From positions 714,212 through 778,211 of the forward strand of contig VXBA01005890.1 in the NCBI GenBank assembly GCA_013399895.1: a stretch of DNA of 64,000 nt, given 5' to 3'. The notes below the pieces were generated by a model that saw only the letters and a program-made list of their open reading frames with translations, was not told the origin of the DNA and ran no database searches. The stretch is from Serilophus lunatus (Eukaryota > Chordata > Aves > Passeriformes > Eurylaimidae). Position 1 is the stretch's first letter; every line of letters begins with the position of its first letter. Of the stretch, positions 11,852 through 25,445 are shown piece by piece. A program made the translations under genes and the position numbers.

Positions 11852-11948
11852 TATATACATATATATGTATATGCTATATATATATGTTATATATGTAACA
11901 TTTATATATATATATATATGTAAATATAAAATATATATGTACATATAA
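11852..11948. repeat. TA-rich microsatellite, right half
   Basis: Continuation of the TA/CATA-type repeat interrupted by the long LTR, with TATATA, ATATGTA and TACATATA units. Confidence 0.9.
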
Positions 11949-12121
11949 AACAATGTGTGGGTGCATGTGTGTGCATCTGTTAATTTCAGGCTCCTTATCA
12001 AAATCAACAAACAAAAAAAAACTGAGTAAACCCTCTGCTTGGTAGGAAACACAATAGAAGGGTAAAGTCCACAAAGTAGACTGAGTAAAAGATGGTTCAG
12101 TCTTCTGTTTGAATTAGACAC

Positions 12122-12127
12122 TTTATT
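12122..12127 (-). terminator. Candidate poly(A) signal of a minus-strand transcript
   Basis: AATAAA on the minus strand in the context GTAAAATAAAGTGTC, followed by a non-repetitive sequence. The region upstream on that strand (12.13-12.9 kb) is not an obvious repeat. It includes an acceptor-like TTTACTGGAATTTCAG (about 12706-12721) and a donor-like CAGAGGTAAGC (about 12552). This could be the 3' end of a long non-coding RNA or of a coding gene with its body to the right. It is not proof of transcription. Confidence 0.3.
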
Positions 12128-12135
12128 TTACACTG

Positions 12136-15036
12136 AAAAGGATTCCAGTTACAGTCTTAGATTAACACAGTAACTGAATAAGGCCATACCAACATGAACA
12201 ACTAGACCAAGCATTGCTAGAGACCAGCTTTGTTGTAAACCCCAAGAGTTCCAGATGGCAACAGTACATGGCATGTAAGAGACCAGACAGAAAATCCAGA
12301 GAAATTTGTGTTTTCTAGCACCAGTAAGGCAATAAATGAGATACAGAAAAACAGCAGGACATGGTCATTCAAGAGGCAGTCCAGTCAGTCGCTGTCCATA
12401 TGTGAAATTCTGTGGAAGATACAAAATGATACATGGACTTTTTTTGAAAGGTGAGCTGACAGATGCGTGTGTGGTCGCGTCACAAGGAATCCTAGAGGCA
12501 GTGGGTGTGTGTTGGTGTGATAACTCATCCATGTCCCCAGCCTTTGCTTACCTCTGGGAGGCCTTCCTGAAAGAGGATGAATTATGGGTGGGAATGAATA
12601 ATTATACAATCTGGCTGTTCTGGTGGACTGGATCTGGCCTATGAGTTGCCATTTTTTCGCCTCTGGACAGGACCCTTTGAGATCCAAGCAAGCTCTATGA
12701 CACTCTGAAATTCCAGTAAAGCACATAACATGACACGAGTTAAATCTAGCATGCCAACAGGAGGGATTGCTGTAATTGATGAAAGAATGTGAAGAGGCAA
12801 CAAACCTTGTGACCATCACCTAGCATTTCTCAAAGGAAGTTGAGACAACAGGACAGTATAAATATCTTGTCTGGGTACCTTAAAGCTCACATCACAGGTA
12901 CTCATGGTACCAGCATCTCAGAAACAGTGATAGTTTGAAAGAAACTTCTAATAAAGGATATTTTTGCCCTTTTTTTTTTCTTTTTAATATTGTGTCAGAA
13001 AAGGCTGTTGTCATGTCATGAGCAAGTGGCTGGACTATGGTCACTTAGTTTACTCTGTAGGGTATTTCTATGGTGCTATAAAATGCCTCATTTTACCTTG
13101 TACAAGATCAGGCATCAGATTGAAACCTGGTGCTATAAGTTACCTGGCTCTAGATTGCTGGAAGTAGATATCCATTGAGAGCAAGGGGCAATTTTGTTGT
13201 AGAGATAACTACTATCAAAAGGTTATGAGGAGTACATAGCAGGTACCTTTACATCCTTCACTCTGCTTCTTGACTTTCCTTCTGAAAACCTTCTCTTTTT
13301 TTCCTGTGGCATGTAAATGATACCACCTTATGGTCCTGCATGCTCTCCTTCCTTGCAGTTATCCAGCAGGATAAATAACCTCTATCTTCCATATGCAACT
13401 GAGTTTTACTGCCCCTGGGCATAGCTACCTGGGAAGTTTAGCTGGTTATTTCATCGCTACCAAGGATGCTTGAAATTAAATAATTGTGCTTGAAAAAGTT
13501 TGGGAAACATCCCTTCTGTCCTAGCTGCAGACTGTAGGGAATCCAAAGTCCTTTTGGTGGCCAAAATCTAAAAAAAAATCATTTATTACCCTTCCATGGG
13601 CTTGTTGTCTGCAGCATACAAGTTATGAGGAAGGTATGAGTTTCCATGAGCTATACCTGATACATGCACCATTCATATTCTCATGAACAATGATAACAAT
13701 GGTACACGTAAATCTAGCATACTTCTTTGAGACAGAGCAGTATATGAGATGGTCATGATCAGCCGTAAAACTAAGCATATGTGTAGTTCACATGACACAT
13801 GAAAAAGAAAGTTGAGGGTGATACTACTTATTAGCGCAAAAAGTAAACATTCTTCTCCATTCCAATCCCTTCACACAAAAGGGTTGCACTTAGAGCAAAG
13901 GGAAGCTGACTGGTTTAACAAAGAGTCATCTGGGTCATGAAACACAGACACAATCCCATGGAAGCATCAGTACCAAGGACTCATTAAAGACAGCGGTGAT
14001 GGAGTTTAAAGAGAAGGGAGACACAGCTGCAAGGATTTCTCAAAAACTTGCATCCATAGGGAAAGCTGTTGCCACTCTTTGGGAACACACCTGGTGCCAT
14101 GGAAATTATGCCACTTTAACTCTACCATCCCCAGAACAGTCCAGCAGTGAAAGGGTATAGAGAAAGCATGTCATAGAAGCTATTGTCAGCTGTGCATTGT
14201 GCTGCTTAGAAGATGAAATATTAAAAAAATAATCTAGAGAAGCAGTAAATTTACAATATCCCCCAAAAGCCTAGGATTTAACAAACATATGGTCTAGTTC
14301 TCCTCTTTTAATGCTTCCTGTGTGGCTGCAGTGAGGCACTTGGAGTTGCTCCCAAGCACAGTCTGCATCAGGTAGACATCAAATACAAAGCAACATAAAA
14401 GACAAAGCCATTACATAGTTGAAAATGCCCTTGAACTTACTCCCAAAGTGCTCAAAGCCACCTGCTTTCTCACTTGCATTGTTGCATCATGTTATGGGAA
14501 GACTTTGAACTCATGTAAAGTCTGATCCCATACAGGAAGTGTGGCTACTCAGTCCTGTCCAGTGCTGCCTGTCCACAGAGAAATGTCATCTGGGAGCCTC
14601 TTACAAAATGTTGACCCACGTTCTGGTTCTTCTTACTGAAAATGGACAATGTGCCTCAGGCCAGTTTTTAGTTCCAGTCACTCTCGTCACACTGAGACAG
14701 GTTTGAAGCACAGCCTTCTTCTGAGGAGCAACAAAAATAACACTTCTCAGGAAAAATAACACTTTTTTTCTCCAGGAACTCTGCTCCCTCTTAGGCACTA
14801 CTTTATGAAATAAGTTAAATCTCATTGCAATATTGCCTTTTGTCTCAGAAACTTACGGAAAGTCATTTGAATCCTTTACCTATTCAGCTGACTGAAGCTA
14901 TAGGAGCTGCTCTTCAACACAGACATGAATCCAGGCTAAAATACAGCCCACAGTCTGAGTCCTGTGATCCCGAAAGAAACCCCAGGCATTGGGACAGCAA
15001 ACATGATGTCTACAGCCCTTCCACAGCTCATATTTG
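12136..15036. other. Non-coding stretch, possible minus-strand transcript tail
   Basis: Mostly AT-rich. A 144-codon minus-strand frame at 12385-12819 shows no recognisable domain. If the splice-like signals near 12552 and 12721 are real, the frame would be cut by them. Nothing else is recognised up to the CR1 fragment. Confidence 0.45.
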
Positions 15037-15290
15037 TAGAATCATAGAACAGTTTGGCTTGAAAGGGACCTTAAAAGGTCATCTAGTTCCAAACTCCCTG
15101 CCATGGGCAGCAATGCTGCCCACTAGACCAGACTGATTGAAGCCCCATTGCTTAAAGCCTTGAACACTTCCATAGATGGAGGTTTCACAGCTTCTCTGGG
15201 CAATCTGTTCTTTTGCCTCACCACTCACAGTGAAGAATTTTTCCTAATGACGCCTAGTCCTGAGCACATGCACAAGGGCTTGGCTGCAAC
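15037..15290 (-). mobile_element. CR1 LINE fragment, 3' end, reverse orientation
   Basis: Starts TAGAATCATAGAACAGTTTG, then GAAAGGGACCTTAAAAGGTC, ATCTAGTTCCAA, a GGGCAGCAATGCTGCCC block and a CACTAGACCAGA block. This is the standard order for the reverse complement of a bird CR1 3' UTR. The similarity continues weakly through the TCTCTGGGCAATCTGTTC segment (about 15197-15215) to about 15290. It is 5'-truncated and inactive. Confidence 0.85.
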
Positions 15291-15563
15291 CATGACATTT
15301 ACAAGCAGACCTTCACCTTTTGTATGAGCAAGTGTGCCTGCACGATGCCTAACTCCATCCACAAATCCCTGCAGTGCTCATCTGGTGTGGCAGTTCAGGT
15401 GACGAGGAGGTAGCAGCGCAGAGTCAGATCTGTCACATGTAGGCACTGTCCCCCCATGCTGTGGGGCATGGGACAGGGGACTGGAGCTTGTCCCATGTGC
15501 AGGTCCCTGGGCAATGCTGGCCGTGCAGCATGTCTCTGCAACTGCAAGAAGACAATTCCTTAC

Positions 15564-15799
15564 ATCTGCGTAACCTTGTGAAACACATTGGAGTTTTCAT
15601 AGGTGTAACTGAGGCGCAGCTTGGTCCTCATAATCTTTATTACGCATGATGACTGTGATGATGTGTAAGAAGGAAATAGCTCAAGCTTGATCTTCACATC
15701 CCAGGGGGAATTTGCCGAGCTGCCAGACATAAAAGCCCTCAGTTTCTCACTTATGAACTGAGCAAATTTGTTCTGGGAATCATTAATACATAATGCCAT
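15564..15799 (-). CDS. Candidate coding exon, function unknown
   Basis: A minus-strand frame opens at an ATG in good context (AAAATGG, 15799) and runs 78 codons. It ends in frame at ACGCAGAT followed by GTAAGG, a near-consensus splice donor (intron from 15563). If unspliced, the frame closes one codon later. Upstream the frame stays open to about 15832, and an acceptor-like CCAACTCTATTGCAG lies at about 15868-15882. The protein is not low-complexity (it contains NKFAQFISEKLRAFMSG and WDVKIKLELFPSY), has mixed charged and hydrophobic residues, and differs in style from the chance frames nearby. I do not recognise the family, and no function is proposed. No matching downstream exon was established: splicing to the acceptor near 12721 would soon reach a stop. 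It could be a real exon, a pseudogene exon or chance. Confidence 0.25.
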
Positions 15800-15849
15800 T
15801 TTGAAGTCAGTATTCGGAGTAGAACTGCACACTCGACTATCCAAATCCT

Positions 15850-18800
15850 TCTGTTATTCCCACAGAGTTCTGCAATAGAGTTGGGACTGAAAGAAGTCAA
15901 TTGTATTTCAGAAATTGCAGGCAGCCAGCTTAAACAAAGAAAAGTATCTGCTATGTGGTGCTTTCAATTCACAATGTGATTCCACTCTCCTAGAATTCAT
16001 TAGGTGACCTAGATCCTGAAAACCCATTCCTGAGTTCATTCATACTTAATGCTTCCTAGAAGTGCTATGAGCTTTTGACACTATATAATGGGACCTAAAA
16101 GAGGTTGGGTCTGGCCAATAACTGTCCCTTACATCTCTTCAAAATGTCATGAGCCTATTCTCTTTTACTAGAGATGATGTAGTGGCGTCGTGATTCTAAA
16201 GGAAAAGTAAAAGTGAAAATACCAGACTTGAAGTTAAAACTGTATGAATTCATGACCACTTGTACAAGGCCACATTTATCTCATGCTCCAGGTAAGTGCT
16301 GGACATGAATAGGGAAAAGACTGTAATCTCAAACAGGTGTAAAAATTTAGAGACCAGTCTCAAGGCTTTTACTGAAGTGCCTAATCTTAGCACATCTTTA
16401 CTGTCCAAGTTTTTTCCATCTTTTTCCATCTTACTTTCTTTCAACATGAAGACTTAATAGCAGATAGGAGAGGACCACAACTCATCCAAATACATCATGC
16501 AAATTGGAATTTCTCTCAGCATTTTCATTTTTTGCACATGAATTCTACAAGCACTGAAGGGCTTTGATGTGCTTGGAGTGCAAGCTCTCCATTCTTATGC
16601 TTACCCTCCTTCATTACAGCTCTGCAGACACATCCGCTCAGCTCACAGAAAGGAAATCACATGACATTTTAATTTACTGATGTTATTGTACTCCCCCCAT
16701 ACTCGGTCTAAGATTAAATTGAGGGAAAAAGCCTAAGCTGATACTTTGCTACAGAGGAATGATTAAAATCATAAAATGTTGGGAAATGCAAAAATAAGGT
16801 TCTAACGGCAAACTTTAATTTAGCTGCACATACTCTGTATTTCGGAGCTTCATTTGGAAAAAAAAATAATACTTTTGGTGTTTAAATAATGAAAAGATAG
16901 GAATGGAAATTTGTCCCTGTGTGGTTAATATTCTCTTTGAAATTGTGTGGGTGAATATGAGTTCTGCCAATGCTGTCTGCATTTCCCCTTCCTTGCAGCT
17001 GAGATGAAAACACTGCCAAAGCCCTAGTGTCCATTCACCATAGCACATTAATTTACACTATTGTCTTCATGTGGGAGCTTGCCTTGGTTACTATGGGTTT
17101 GCCCTTTAACTTAACTATAACCTAATTTCAGAAGAAATGTAAGTGTGTGTCTCCCATTAAGCCCATGATCAGTCCTGCAAGACTCTCCTGTTGTTGAATC
17201 AATTTTCCTGCAAGCTGAGAGGTCACATCTACCAGCACCACGTATTGGATGCTGTCACTTGTTTTACCTGTATGGTTTGATATACAAAAATGTTCTATAG
17301 AGAAACTAATTGCAGTCAGCTCACAGAAAGAAGCTCAGAATTAATACTTCAGCTGGTAATTTTTTGCTGTAATTGTGCGGAAGAGCACTAACCGTGAGAA
17401 AAGTGGTTCTTCTTTTTCTCTACTGTTCCCGTAAGTAAAAAAAAGCTGAACAGATCATTCCCCTATTTTAAAACTAATTTCAGTGACTGAGAATGGACAG
17501 TTTCAACCCATAATGGATTTTTCAGAAGTTTACAGAACTATGGAACAATGGAGTCATGATGGAAAATATTTATGAATTTCAACTGAAGTGGCCACTGCTA
17601 TAACACTTTGTGAGGCATTATACTTTGAAAGATCAAAGAGTAAAACAGAGTTGAAAATATATTACTGTCTTGTAAAATGGGCTTGTAAGACTTAAACATG
17701 AACATTTAATGTTAGTCTCTGGGAAAAGAAAGAAAGAAAAAAAGGCAACACAGAAAATATAATTAAGATAATAAATGAAATGCCTTTCTTTTAATGATTT
17801 CTATAACTACCTTAAATATCTGCTGGAAATGATTATATCAGCACAGGCTGGACTATATTAAAATAATGAAGAGTGAAGTTTTCACTGTGTTCCCATTTAA
17901 TCATCACCTCACAACTTCACATTTTAATGTTTGACCTTAGGATATCCTCTTCCACTATCACATTAAGAATGTTGAAAGGAAACAGGAAGAGCCACAAGGG
18001 CTGTACTTTCCTCAGAAGAACAGCAGCTATCAGCCTAATGGATTCTGAATTTCTCAGACAAAGAGCAGCAGCAACTCAGCCCACAGTCAGAGTTATCAAA
18101 TGTTCACACAACACATGCCTTTCCTTTAATTTAGAGTTGCCTTCAATGAGGGCACTACCTTTTTTTGCCTTATGTTACCGGAGGGAAAAAATTCAGCTGC
18201 ATGGTGGGACTTAGTCTAAAAATAGTCTGATGAAATGCAGAAGACAAGACAACACAAAACAGTAATAATGAAGGAAAGAAAACCTGCCAGAACATCAGGG
18301 ACTGTGTTTGATCTATTGTGTCTCCTTCACAGTTCAAATCCTAGAACTGAAGTAAACTCCTGAAATCATTAGGAGAGTATATTGCAGGATGTCATTTTTC
18401 TGTAGAGAGAAGCTCAACATTGCTGATTCAAGTACCAGTGAAAAGTCAGGGACTGACTGCTCTTCTGTAATGAAATTTGTAACATTTCCAGAGGGGCAGG
18501 GGGTAAAGAATTATAATGGATGACAACAGAAGATGAGTTACTAATCATAGAATCCTTTCAGCAAGCAGACTGATGTTAAAAACTACATGTTCATGTAGCA
18601 GGTGGACAGGGAGAGGAGTAGGGATTTCCATCATCGTACACATCATTAAGGGCCAAATGGCTGCAAATTCTTGGATGTTGTCTTAAAGCAATTCCAAATG
18701 TGAGAACTGTGTTTGTTTCATGCAAACCTAGATGGATCCTTCTATGTAATATTAGCTACAGGAAATCAGTTTAATATGGTTTTCTCAATGAGAAATAGAT

Positions 18801-19650
18801 GAGGATACATTCTGGAAAAAAATATGTAAGGAGCAGTTTCAACAACCTCTATGTTTGGCTGCTTATGGAAAGTGCTGTGTAAATTAAGCTGGCTGGATGT
18901 CATTTTTGCAAACAGGAGGAGCTACAGTGTGAATTATGGATCACAATTCTCAAGTCCTGTCATTTTTAAATTGGCTTTTCTTCGGTAGTATCAGGATGTT
19001 TGTACTGCATTCATGGAACTCCCTCTGGTGTATAACTTAACACATGAAATCTCTTGCCTTATTTTTTACCAAAGAGCCTGTGTAGCCTGGTGCACAAAGA
19101 AGCTGCTTTCATGACAGTGCTGAAGATGCTTCTATTAGAAATGGAAAGATTGGCCCTGGGTCATATCATGGCCACATTAGGGCTGGGAACCAGGGAAACA
19201 TCTGTATGATATGTGTCCATTAGGCCAAAGCAGCATTGCTTCTGTAGCCTTAGAAGTGAAGATACAACACATGCCTAGTCACTCTCCTTTTAACAGGACC
19301 TCTCCCTGAAAGAACTATCAAAATTTAGTCTTGAAGCCAGGATATTATTAAAGAACTAACTGTCTTTTTACTCTTCATCTTTTCTTCAAAAAGTTCTTCT
19401 CTTCATCAATCTTATATTTAGTTTGATAGAAAGAAAGGAAAACACCATAAAAATCTCAGTCTTGTTCATCCACAACCATGAATGATGAAAATCATATGGA
19501 AAGAAAATGTAAGTGTGTTGAGGGTGCGTGTTGGAAAACACATGGCCACACAAGAAAAACCTTTGTTGTGGCAGGGCAAAGATATGAATGGATGGGCAGC
19601 TTGCTTTTGTTATTTCTTGACAGGCAGGTGGCTCAATATCCAACTATTCA
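15850..19650. other. Long non-coding stretch, nothing recognised
   Basis: AT-rich sequence with no supported repeat, RNA gene or exon. An isolated donor-like CTCCAGGTAAGT at about 16288-16299 (plus) has no supporting frame. A 113-codon plus frame at 17873-18214 has no recognisable features. Confidence 0.55.
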
Positions 19651-19714
19651 TTCTCTTTTTTTATTCTTCCTTTCTTTCTTCTTTTCTCTCTCTCTCTTTT
19701 TTTTTTTTTTTTTC
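19651..19714. repeat. Polypyrimidine tract (CTTT/TC/T)n
   Basis: A C/T-only run ending in 18 or more T, built from TTTCTT, TCTC and T blocks. It is a simple repeat with no transcript signals beside it. Confidence 0.9.
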
Positions 19715-22700
19715 CTGAAAGTGGATGGTATGAATTTTCTTAGGTGTACATAAAAAAAATTAATCAAGCAAGTGATTCTTTTATTTATTAGATAGCAGTT
19801 CAATACTCCAATTTTCATGTTCAGTATGGCAGGGTTCCTCTGAAAAATGTCTGTAAACAAAGTGTCAGGCAGAAGAAGGTCTCCTTTTGGCACTGTCTCC
19901 TTTGATATGTTCTTTGCATATCATACAGAAGGAGGAGAGGAGGTACAGAGTTATTTTAAAAGCACTCACTAATTAAAAATGACTGTCCATTTTCTTCTGC
20001 TTCATCTGGTATTTGACTCTAAATAAAGTGACAGCAGAGTAACTACTGAATTGAATTTTTCCTTTGGTTCATACACTGACATGGAATATCAGAAAACTGA
20101 TAATATTTTTACACTGTATTATGTAAAAGAGTGATCTCCTTTTCTCTCCTTCCGTATTACATATTGTAGATGTTCATAACAAAGGACGTGTTGCAGAGAC
20201 TGAAGGGTGTGTGAAGAAATTAAGTTTATTTTTATTTTGCTGATAAGCATTGGGTACTAAAGCAATTTTTATCTCAGCAGTTTTAGCTAACTAAAATCTA
20301 GCTGTTCCAGCTCTCTATTTCATCAAAGGTACCTCTAAGAAGTGACTCATCTCCTTTACCTTAGCAAAACTGCTTTATGATAGGCCTTTCCTTAGTGGTG
20401 CCCTGTCTCTTGCCATTGACTACAGATGGTCTGAGGGATACATAGTTTTTTAAATGGGTAAAGTGAAATGAATCTTAATCCTTTAAATCTTCCCCAGTTT
20501 CAATAACTGAACAGTAAAAAAATCCCCTTCTTCCTACATCAATAGTCCATTATGTGAGAATATGCACTGTGCACTCTCAAATGTATTGGACTGAACTCTG
20601 CCAGCTCAAAATTGATCTTCTCAGAGGACCTAAGCTACGACCCAAGAACCACAGCCTCAAAAGGGATCTGGGTACCTGACTCCCACAGAGGATGACATCT
20701 GAGTCCTACCACTCAGAGCAAATTAGAAGTTCTGTTTCCTAAGAGGCAACTGTTGCAAATTTTAAAAAATCAAAACAAGTAGTTTTTATAGTGTCTCAAA
20801 CATACTGTTTCACTCTCAATTTTCTCAAAAGGCCGATCCAATTTTGCTTGAAGTAGTTCAGTCCAGCACTGGAAACATGCATTCCAAAAAGGTGATGTTT
20901 TAACATAGTTCTAAGTATCTGAAAATGAGCTTTCGGAATGAAAGCACACATGTAACTTCATCTGGGGCACCAGCATGCAGTCTTGTAGAAAAAATGAACT
21001 GCATGATATTTTATGCTGGACTTTTAATGGCTCTGTATGCATCCCCACTTGCCTGTTATAAATGCAGCACAAATACTATACACTTTACTTTTGGCTTTTA
21101 GAGATAACCATGAAGGGAGAGCTCATTCATAATTTCAATTTATTTTGGTACTTCCTAAGTTTGGAGTCATTCTCAATTCATAAAAAGGAAACCATTTGCT
21201 TCAGATTTATGATCCCCATGCCCTTTCTCTCATTCACAGTATTCACATTAAAATCATGTGCACCCTGTTGTTACATGACTGACATTCTTTTAACAGGATG
21301 GTAATGTCCTGGCAAGGCCAGCTGCTGAACATAATGGCAAAATTTTCAGAAAGGGCATGTGAATACAGCTCTGTTAAAGAGAGGTGATGTTGCTGAGAAA
21401 GGATGAGTGCCTGAAGTCTCAACAGAGAAGTTTTAAAATCCCATTCTGAACCCTAGCTCCTGTGTCCCTTGATGATGACCTTGGCTCTGTCATTTAATTC
21501 CTAAAACATTGGTTATTTTTGACCAGTCTCTTTTGGTAGCATGGGGTCTCCCAATGTTGGGTATTTTCACCACTAATTTTGATTTCCTGTGTTTCTGGGG
21601 ACAAGGATCAACTATGTTCCACTGAGTAAGCCCTCATCCCTGCCTTGAGTTCCAAGAGGCTGCTGCTATATAAAGAAGTACTGTATAGTAACTGCAGCAC
21701 TAGCAGGACTCAAACAGCTTTTATCACTGACAGGACCATAGCTATTTGCAGTGGTAGGAAAACGTTGCAAATGCTTCCTATTCTAAACAACATAACTTTT
21801 TGCCTCCTATAAAATAATGCTCACTCTTTCAGAGAGGCATTTGGAGGATCACTAGTTGGTGTCTCTCTGTTCATCACTTTGCAAATGTAACACACTATGT
21901 AAGTGTTATTATTTAGCGCTGACATCTGTGAACTACAGAATGTATTTTGAATTCTAATTTTCAGCTAAGGAAAATCAAGTAAGCAAGAATCATCCATGTG
22001 TTAAAAACACTTGAAGACCTCTTTCTTGTCACTGTTTATCTACATTTTTAAACCTCTGTTTACATTGTAGTAACAGCTGTGTTTAAAGGGGACATGACAA
22101 AGCAGACTAATTTGTAAAGTTAAACTTGATTTTGAAGGGAAAAAAAGCTAATGTTTGAAAAAACACTTCAAAAGAAGACAAAAATGATTAAAATAGACAT
22201 AACCATTTGTTTAAACCATGACTTTCTCAAGAAAAACCAGGCTAATGTAAACTGGCCTGTGCATAGTGCAAGCAGCTGTTCTGCGTAGCTATTACACAAA
22301 CCCCTGGTTTTAGGGAGGGATAAAATGAAGACAAAACAGGTCATTCTCAATGAAGGAGCCAAACCAAATGCATGTACACTGGTGAGACTTGTCCCAACCT
22401 GTCAGAAGAAAGCAAATCAACCTCTGACCTACTTGCCTTCAACTGTGTTTTAGCCGTGTGTAGAATGTTTAATGTCTTTGGGTTTGTCCATACCTTCAAC
22501 AAACCCAGAACCAGCACTGGCTGAGTTTAAATCAAATCATTCAATTTCCTACTGTAGTCAAAGGCTTTCTTAGAGGTTTTATAGAATTTCTTTATAGGAT
22601 GTTGAAATCCTGCTGAGGTAAATGAGATCTATATATGTCATGAGGACTACTAAGAGATATTTTCTGTCTAGTCTGGGCAGTTGGAAACATTTTAATCATC

Positions 22701-24719
22701 TGTGTTTTCATCCTGCCATTTGTAAGAAAAAAATGCTTTGTAAGGAGGAAGATGTCACATGCCCAAGAACTAGTCATACAGCATTACATCTATGTTTAAA
22801 GTCTCATATGATTCCACTTCCATAAACACTTTGTTAACTTGTTTCATCCATGGCTTTGTAAGCTGTATTATTTTCACAGAACACAATTTAACTCAGGCAG
22901 GGTGGGGATGTGGTGGTGAGATAACTCTCAGCCAACCTTAGAGTCCTCTGAAAATCAGAAGTTAAAGCTGGAAGCAGAGAATGAAGTACGCAACAAACTA
23001 ATGCAGGGATAGAGAGAAGAAAAGAGGGCTCACGCTAACCTGCTACACTGAGGACAGCAGATCCAAATACAGACAGCAACTGCAATAACCCACCCTGGAC
23101 AGGATGTACACAAATGTTCAAATACCCAAAGTCTCACCCAAAGCACCAAGTTTTCATCTTGCTCATGGGTTTTTGTCAGCTCCCATTTATGGGGAACTCA
23201 TGTCTCCCAAATGAGGCTCCCCTTCCATAGGTCTAGGACAACATTTACTCAGCATAGCAGTTGGAAGATCTTGTGCAGACCTCTGACCTTCAGATTTACC
23301 AAAGCCAGGAGACAGGGAAGTGCAGTCATAGTGCAGGTCTCCCTGTTCAAGGTGCTTATGGTAGGAAAAATGTTGACATTCTTCAGAGCCTCAGCTCTGG
23401 AGATGGTTGATGGTCAGTTTTTGCCACTGTAGAACCCTCAGCAGACTCTCTAGGCTCTGAGCAAACGTCACCATAGATTGTTATCTAACATGTGATTGCA
23501 TTTCCATTTTGGCCTATCTCACTGTCAGCTTTCCTCAGCTGGAGGTAGGTTATTGTCCTGGTAGAGAGCTTTTCAAACAGTTTTGACCATTCAAACCCAA
23601 ATGCAATGGGAATGAGAAGGAAGTTCATTTTTCATTTGCTTTATTTTCCAAATATGTTCATTTTTTGAGTTTTAATCTTAGTAACAAAGAAATCAACACT
23701 GAGATGTCATTGCTTGCCTTAAAACTCTCCCCTCAGAGCTCTCTCCTTCACGTTCCCAGTACATTCAATGGCTATTAAACCTTCTCTATCATGGGACTTC
23801 AAGTAAACTGTTACCTTTCACTGTGAACAGAATTTGCTGAATGGAAACATCGCTCATCTAGTAATACAGCTGTTAGATAGTCCAGTAGGCACAAATGTGT
23901 GCAAAGGTATGATCTATTAATCCACCCACTTCGATGCAAAACCAAGGTTGAATGGCTGCTCCACTTTCCTATCTTTGGTCGTACATGATAATTAAAAAGC
24001 ATGTTATAGTTTTTCATCTATACAAACTATGGTATTACGGCATTGTGATGTATTGGAAAATGGCAACTGGAACAGATTTTCATTGTCAAAGCAGTACATA
24101 GGAGCACAGTTTAAGCATAAAGCTTATATCTGCAGGCAGGTACTATTTTCTCATGACATGTTTCTACAACATTTATCAGAATGAGCTCCACTCATTCTGG
24201 GTGGGTCTCTGGGAAGTCCAACAGTGTAAATAATGCTAATAGGCTATGGGCACATGGAAATGAGAAACATTTTCCCCATCCACACAGTCTGCTGTTGCTC
24301 AATGTAATCTGCTTCTGAGGGAGACTGCAGCTATTTTTAAGACAAAATAGTTTTTTTCTTGGTCTCATCGTTCAGCCAAAGACACTGTAATGGAAAGGTG
24401 ATAGATTATATACTCAGTTAATGAACATCCCACTGCAAAGCTCCCAGCAAGTTCAATCTTTGTATAGAATACCAAGGAAAATATTTTCTAACATTTGTAT
24501 TTATTTACTGTTGCATTTATTTACTGTCGGATCAAGAAGAGAATTGTTTTGTATTATTAAGTAGTTCTCTGGATTCTTACTTTCCCACAGAAAGAAAATG
24601 ACGCATTTAATTCTATAGTTTATTTTAAATTTAAAGTAATTTATAAAGCTGGACCTGCAATTTGAGGATGCCCACAGCAGTTCCTCATGTGACTGCAGTA
24701 ATTGGGTGGGCAAGTGCTA
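19715..24719. other. Long non-coding stretch, nothing recognised
   Basis: About 5 kb of AT-rich sequence. All open frames are shorter than 85 codons and lack recognisable motifs. No repeat family, RNA gene or splice-bounded exon could be supported. Confidence 0.55.
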
Positions 24720-24723
24720 CAAG

Positions 24724-24773
24724 AACACATACATATATACATATACATACATATATACAAGAATAAATATATG

Positions 24774-24828
<55 letters not shown>
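24724..24828. repeat. Compound (CATA)n / (AC)n microsatellite
   Basis: CATA/TATA units at 24724-24774 lead into an uninterrupted AC dinucleotide run of about 26 units (about 24775-24827). A perfect run of this length is expected to vary between individuals. Confidence 0.95.
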
Positions 24829-24829
<1 letters not shown>

Positions 24830-25445
24830 ACCGAACAGATAACTGACTACAACTCACTAATTTCAGTACACTAAGTACTAAGGACAGATTCGTCTATAGT
24901 GCCAAATTCTCCTTCCAGCTGCATTAATAAATTGATATTTATTTCACTGGCTAACTGAATTTCTGTATACAAATATATATATACAATTTTTTTCACATTT
25001 TTCCTTGGATTAAACAAACCTATATAAATACCTAACTTGCATTATTTAATTTTTTACACCAATTTTTAAGACTGAAAAAAGTCTTCTCAGCATGAGAAGT
25101 GATCTCATTTGACTTAAGAACTGACACCAAATAGGAAATGGAATACTTGTGGCCTGATACTCAATGCAGTGTGTCTCATTTTCCATGTGCATACATCTGG
25201 TCTTTAACGGCCATTTTATCAGGACTGCATCATTTCATCTCAGGCCTTTCATCACAAATATTTGATTGTAATAAGATCTGACTGTGGGATGTGTCATGTG
25301 TAATATTGAATATATAGAATGGCTTGGGTTTACTATTTCTATCTTCAAGGGATCCCATGTCCTGTTAGGGATGGCAATGTTTTCAGGGCAAAACATTGCT
25401 GACAAGATATTGTGCAATGAGATTTGCATGACCAAATATCCTGTG
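24829..25445. other. Non-coding stretch, nothing recognised
   Basis: AT-rich. A small TATA-rich patch lies at 24969-24985. Confidence 0.6.

Noticed and set aside
24641..24826. Cys-Val repeat peptide
   Set aside because: A direct translation of the AC microsatellite.
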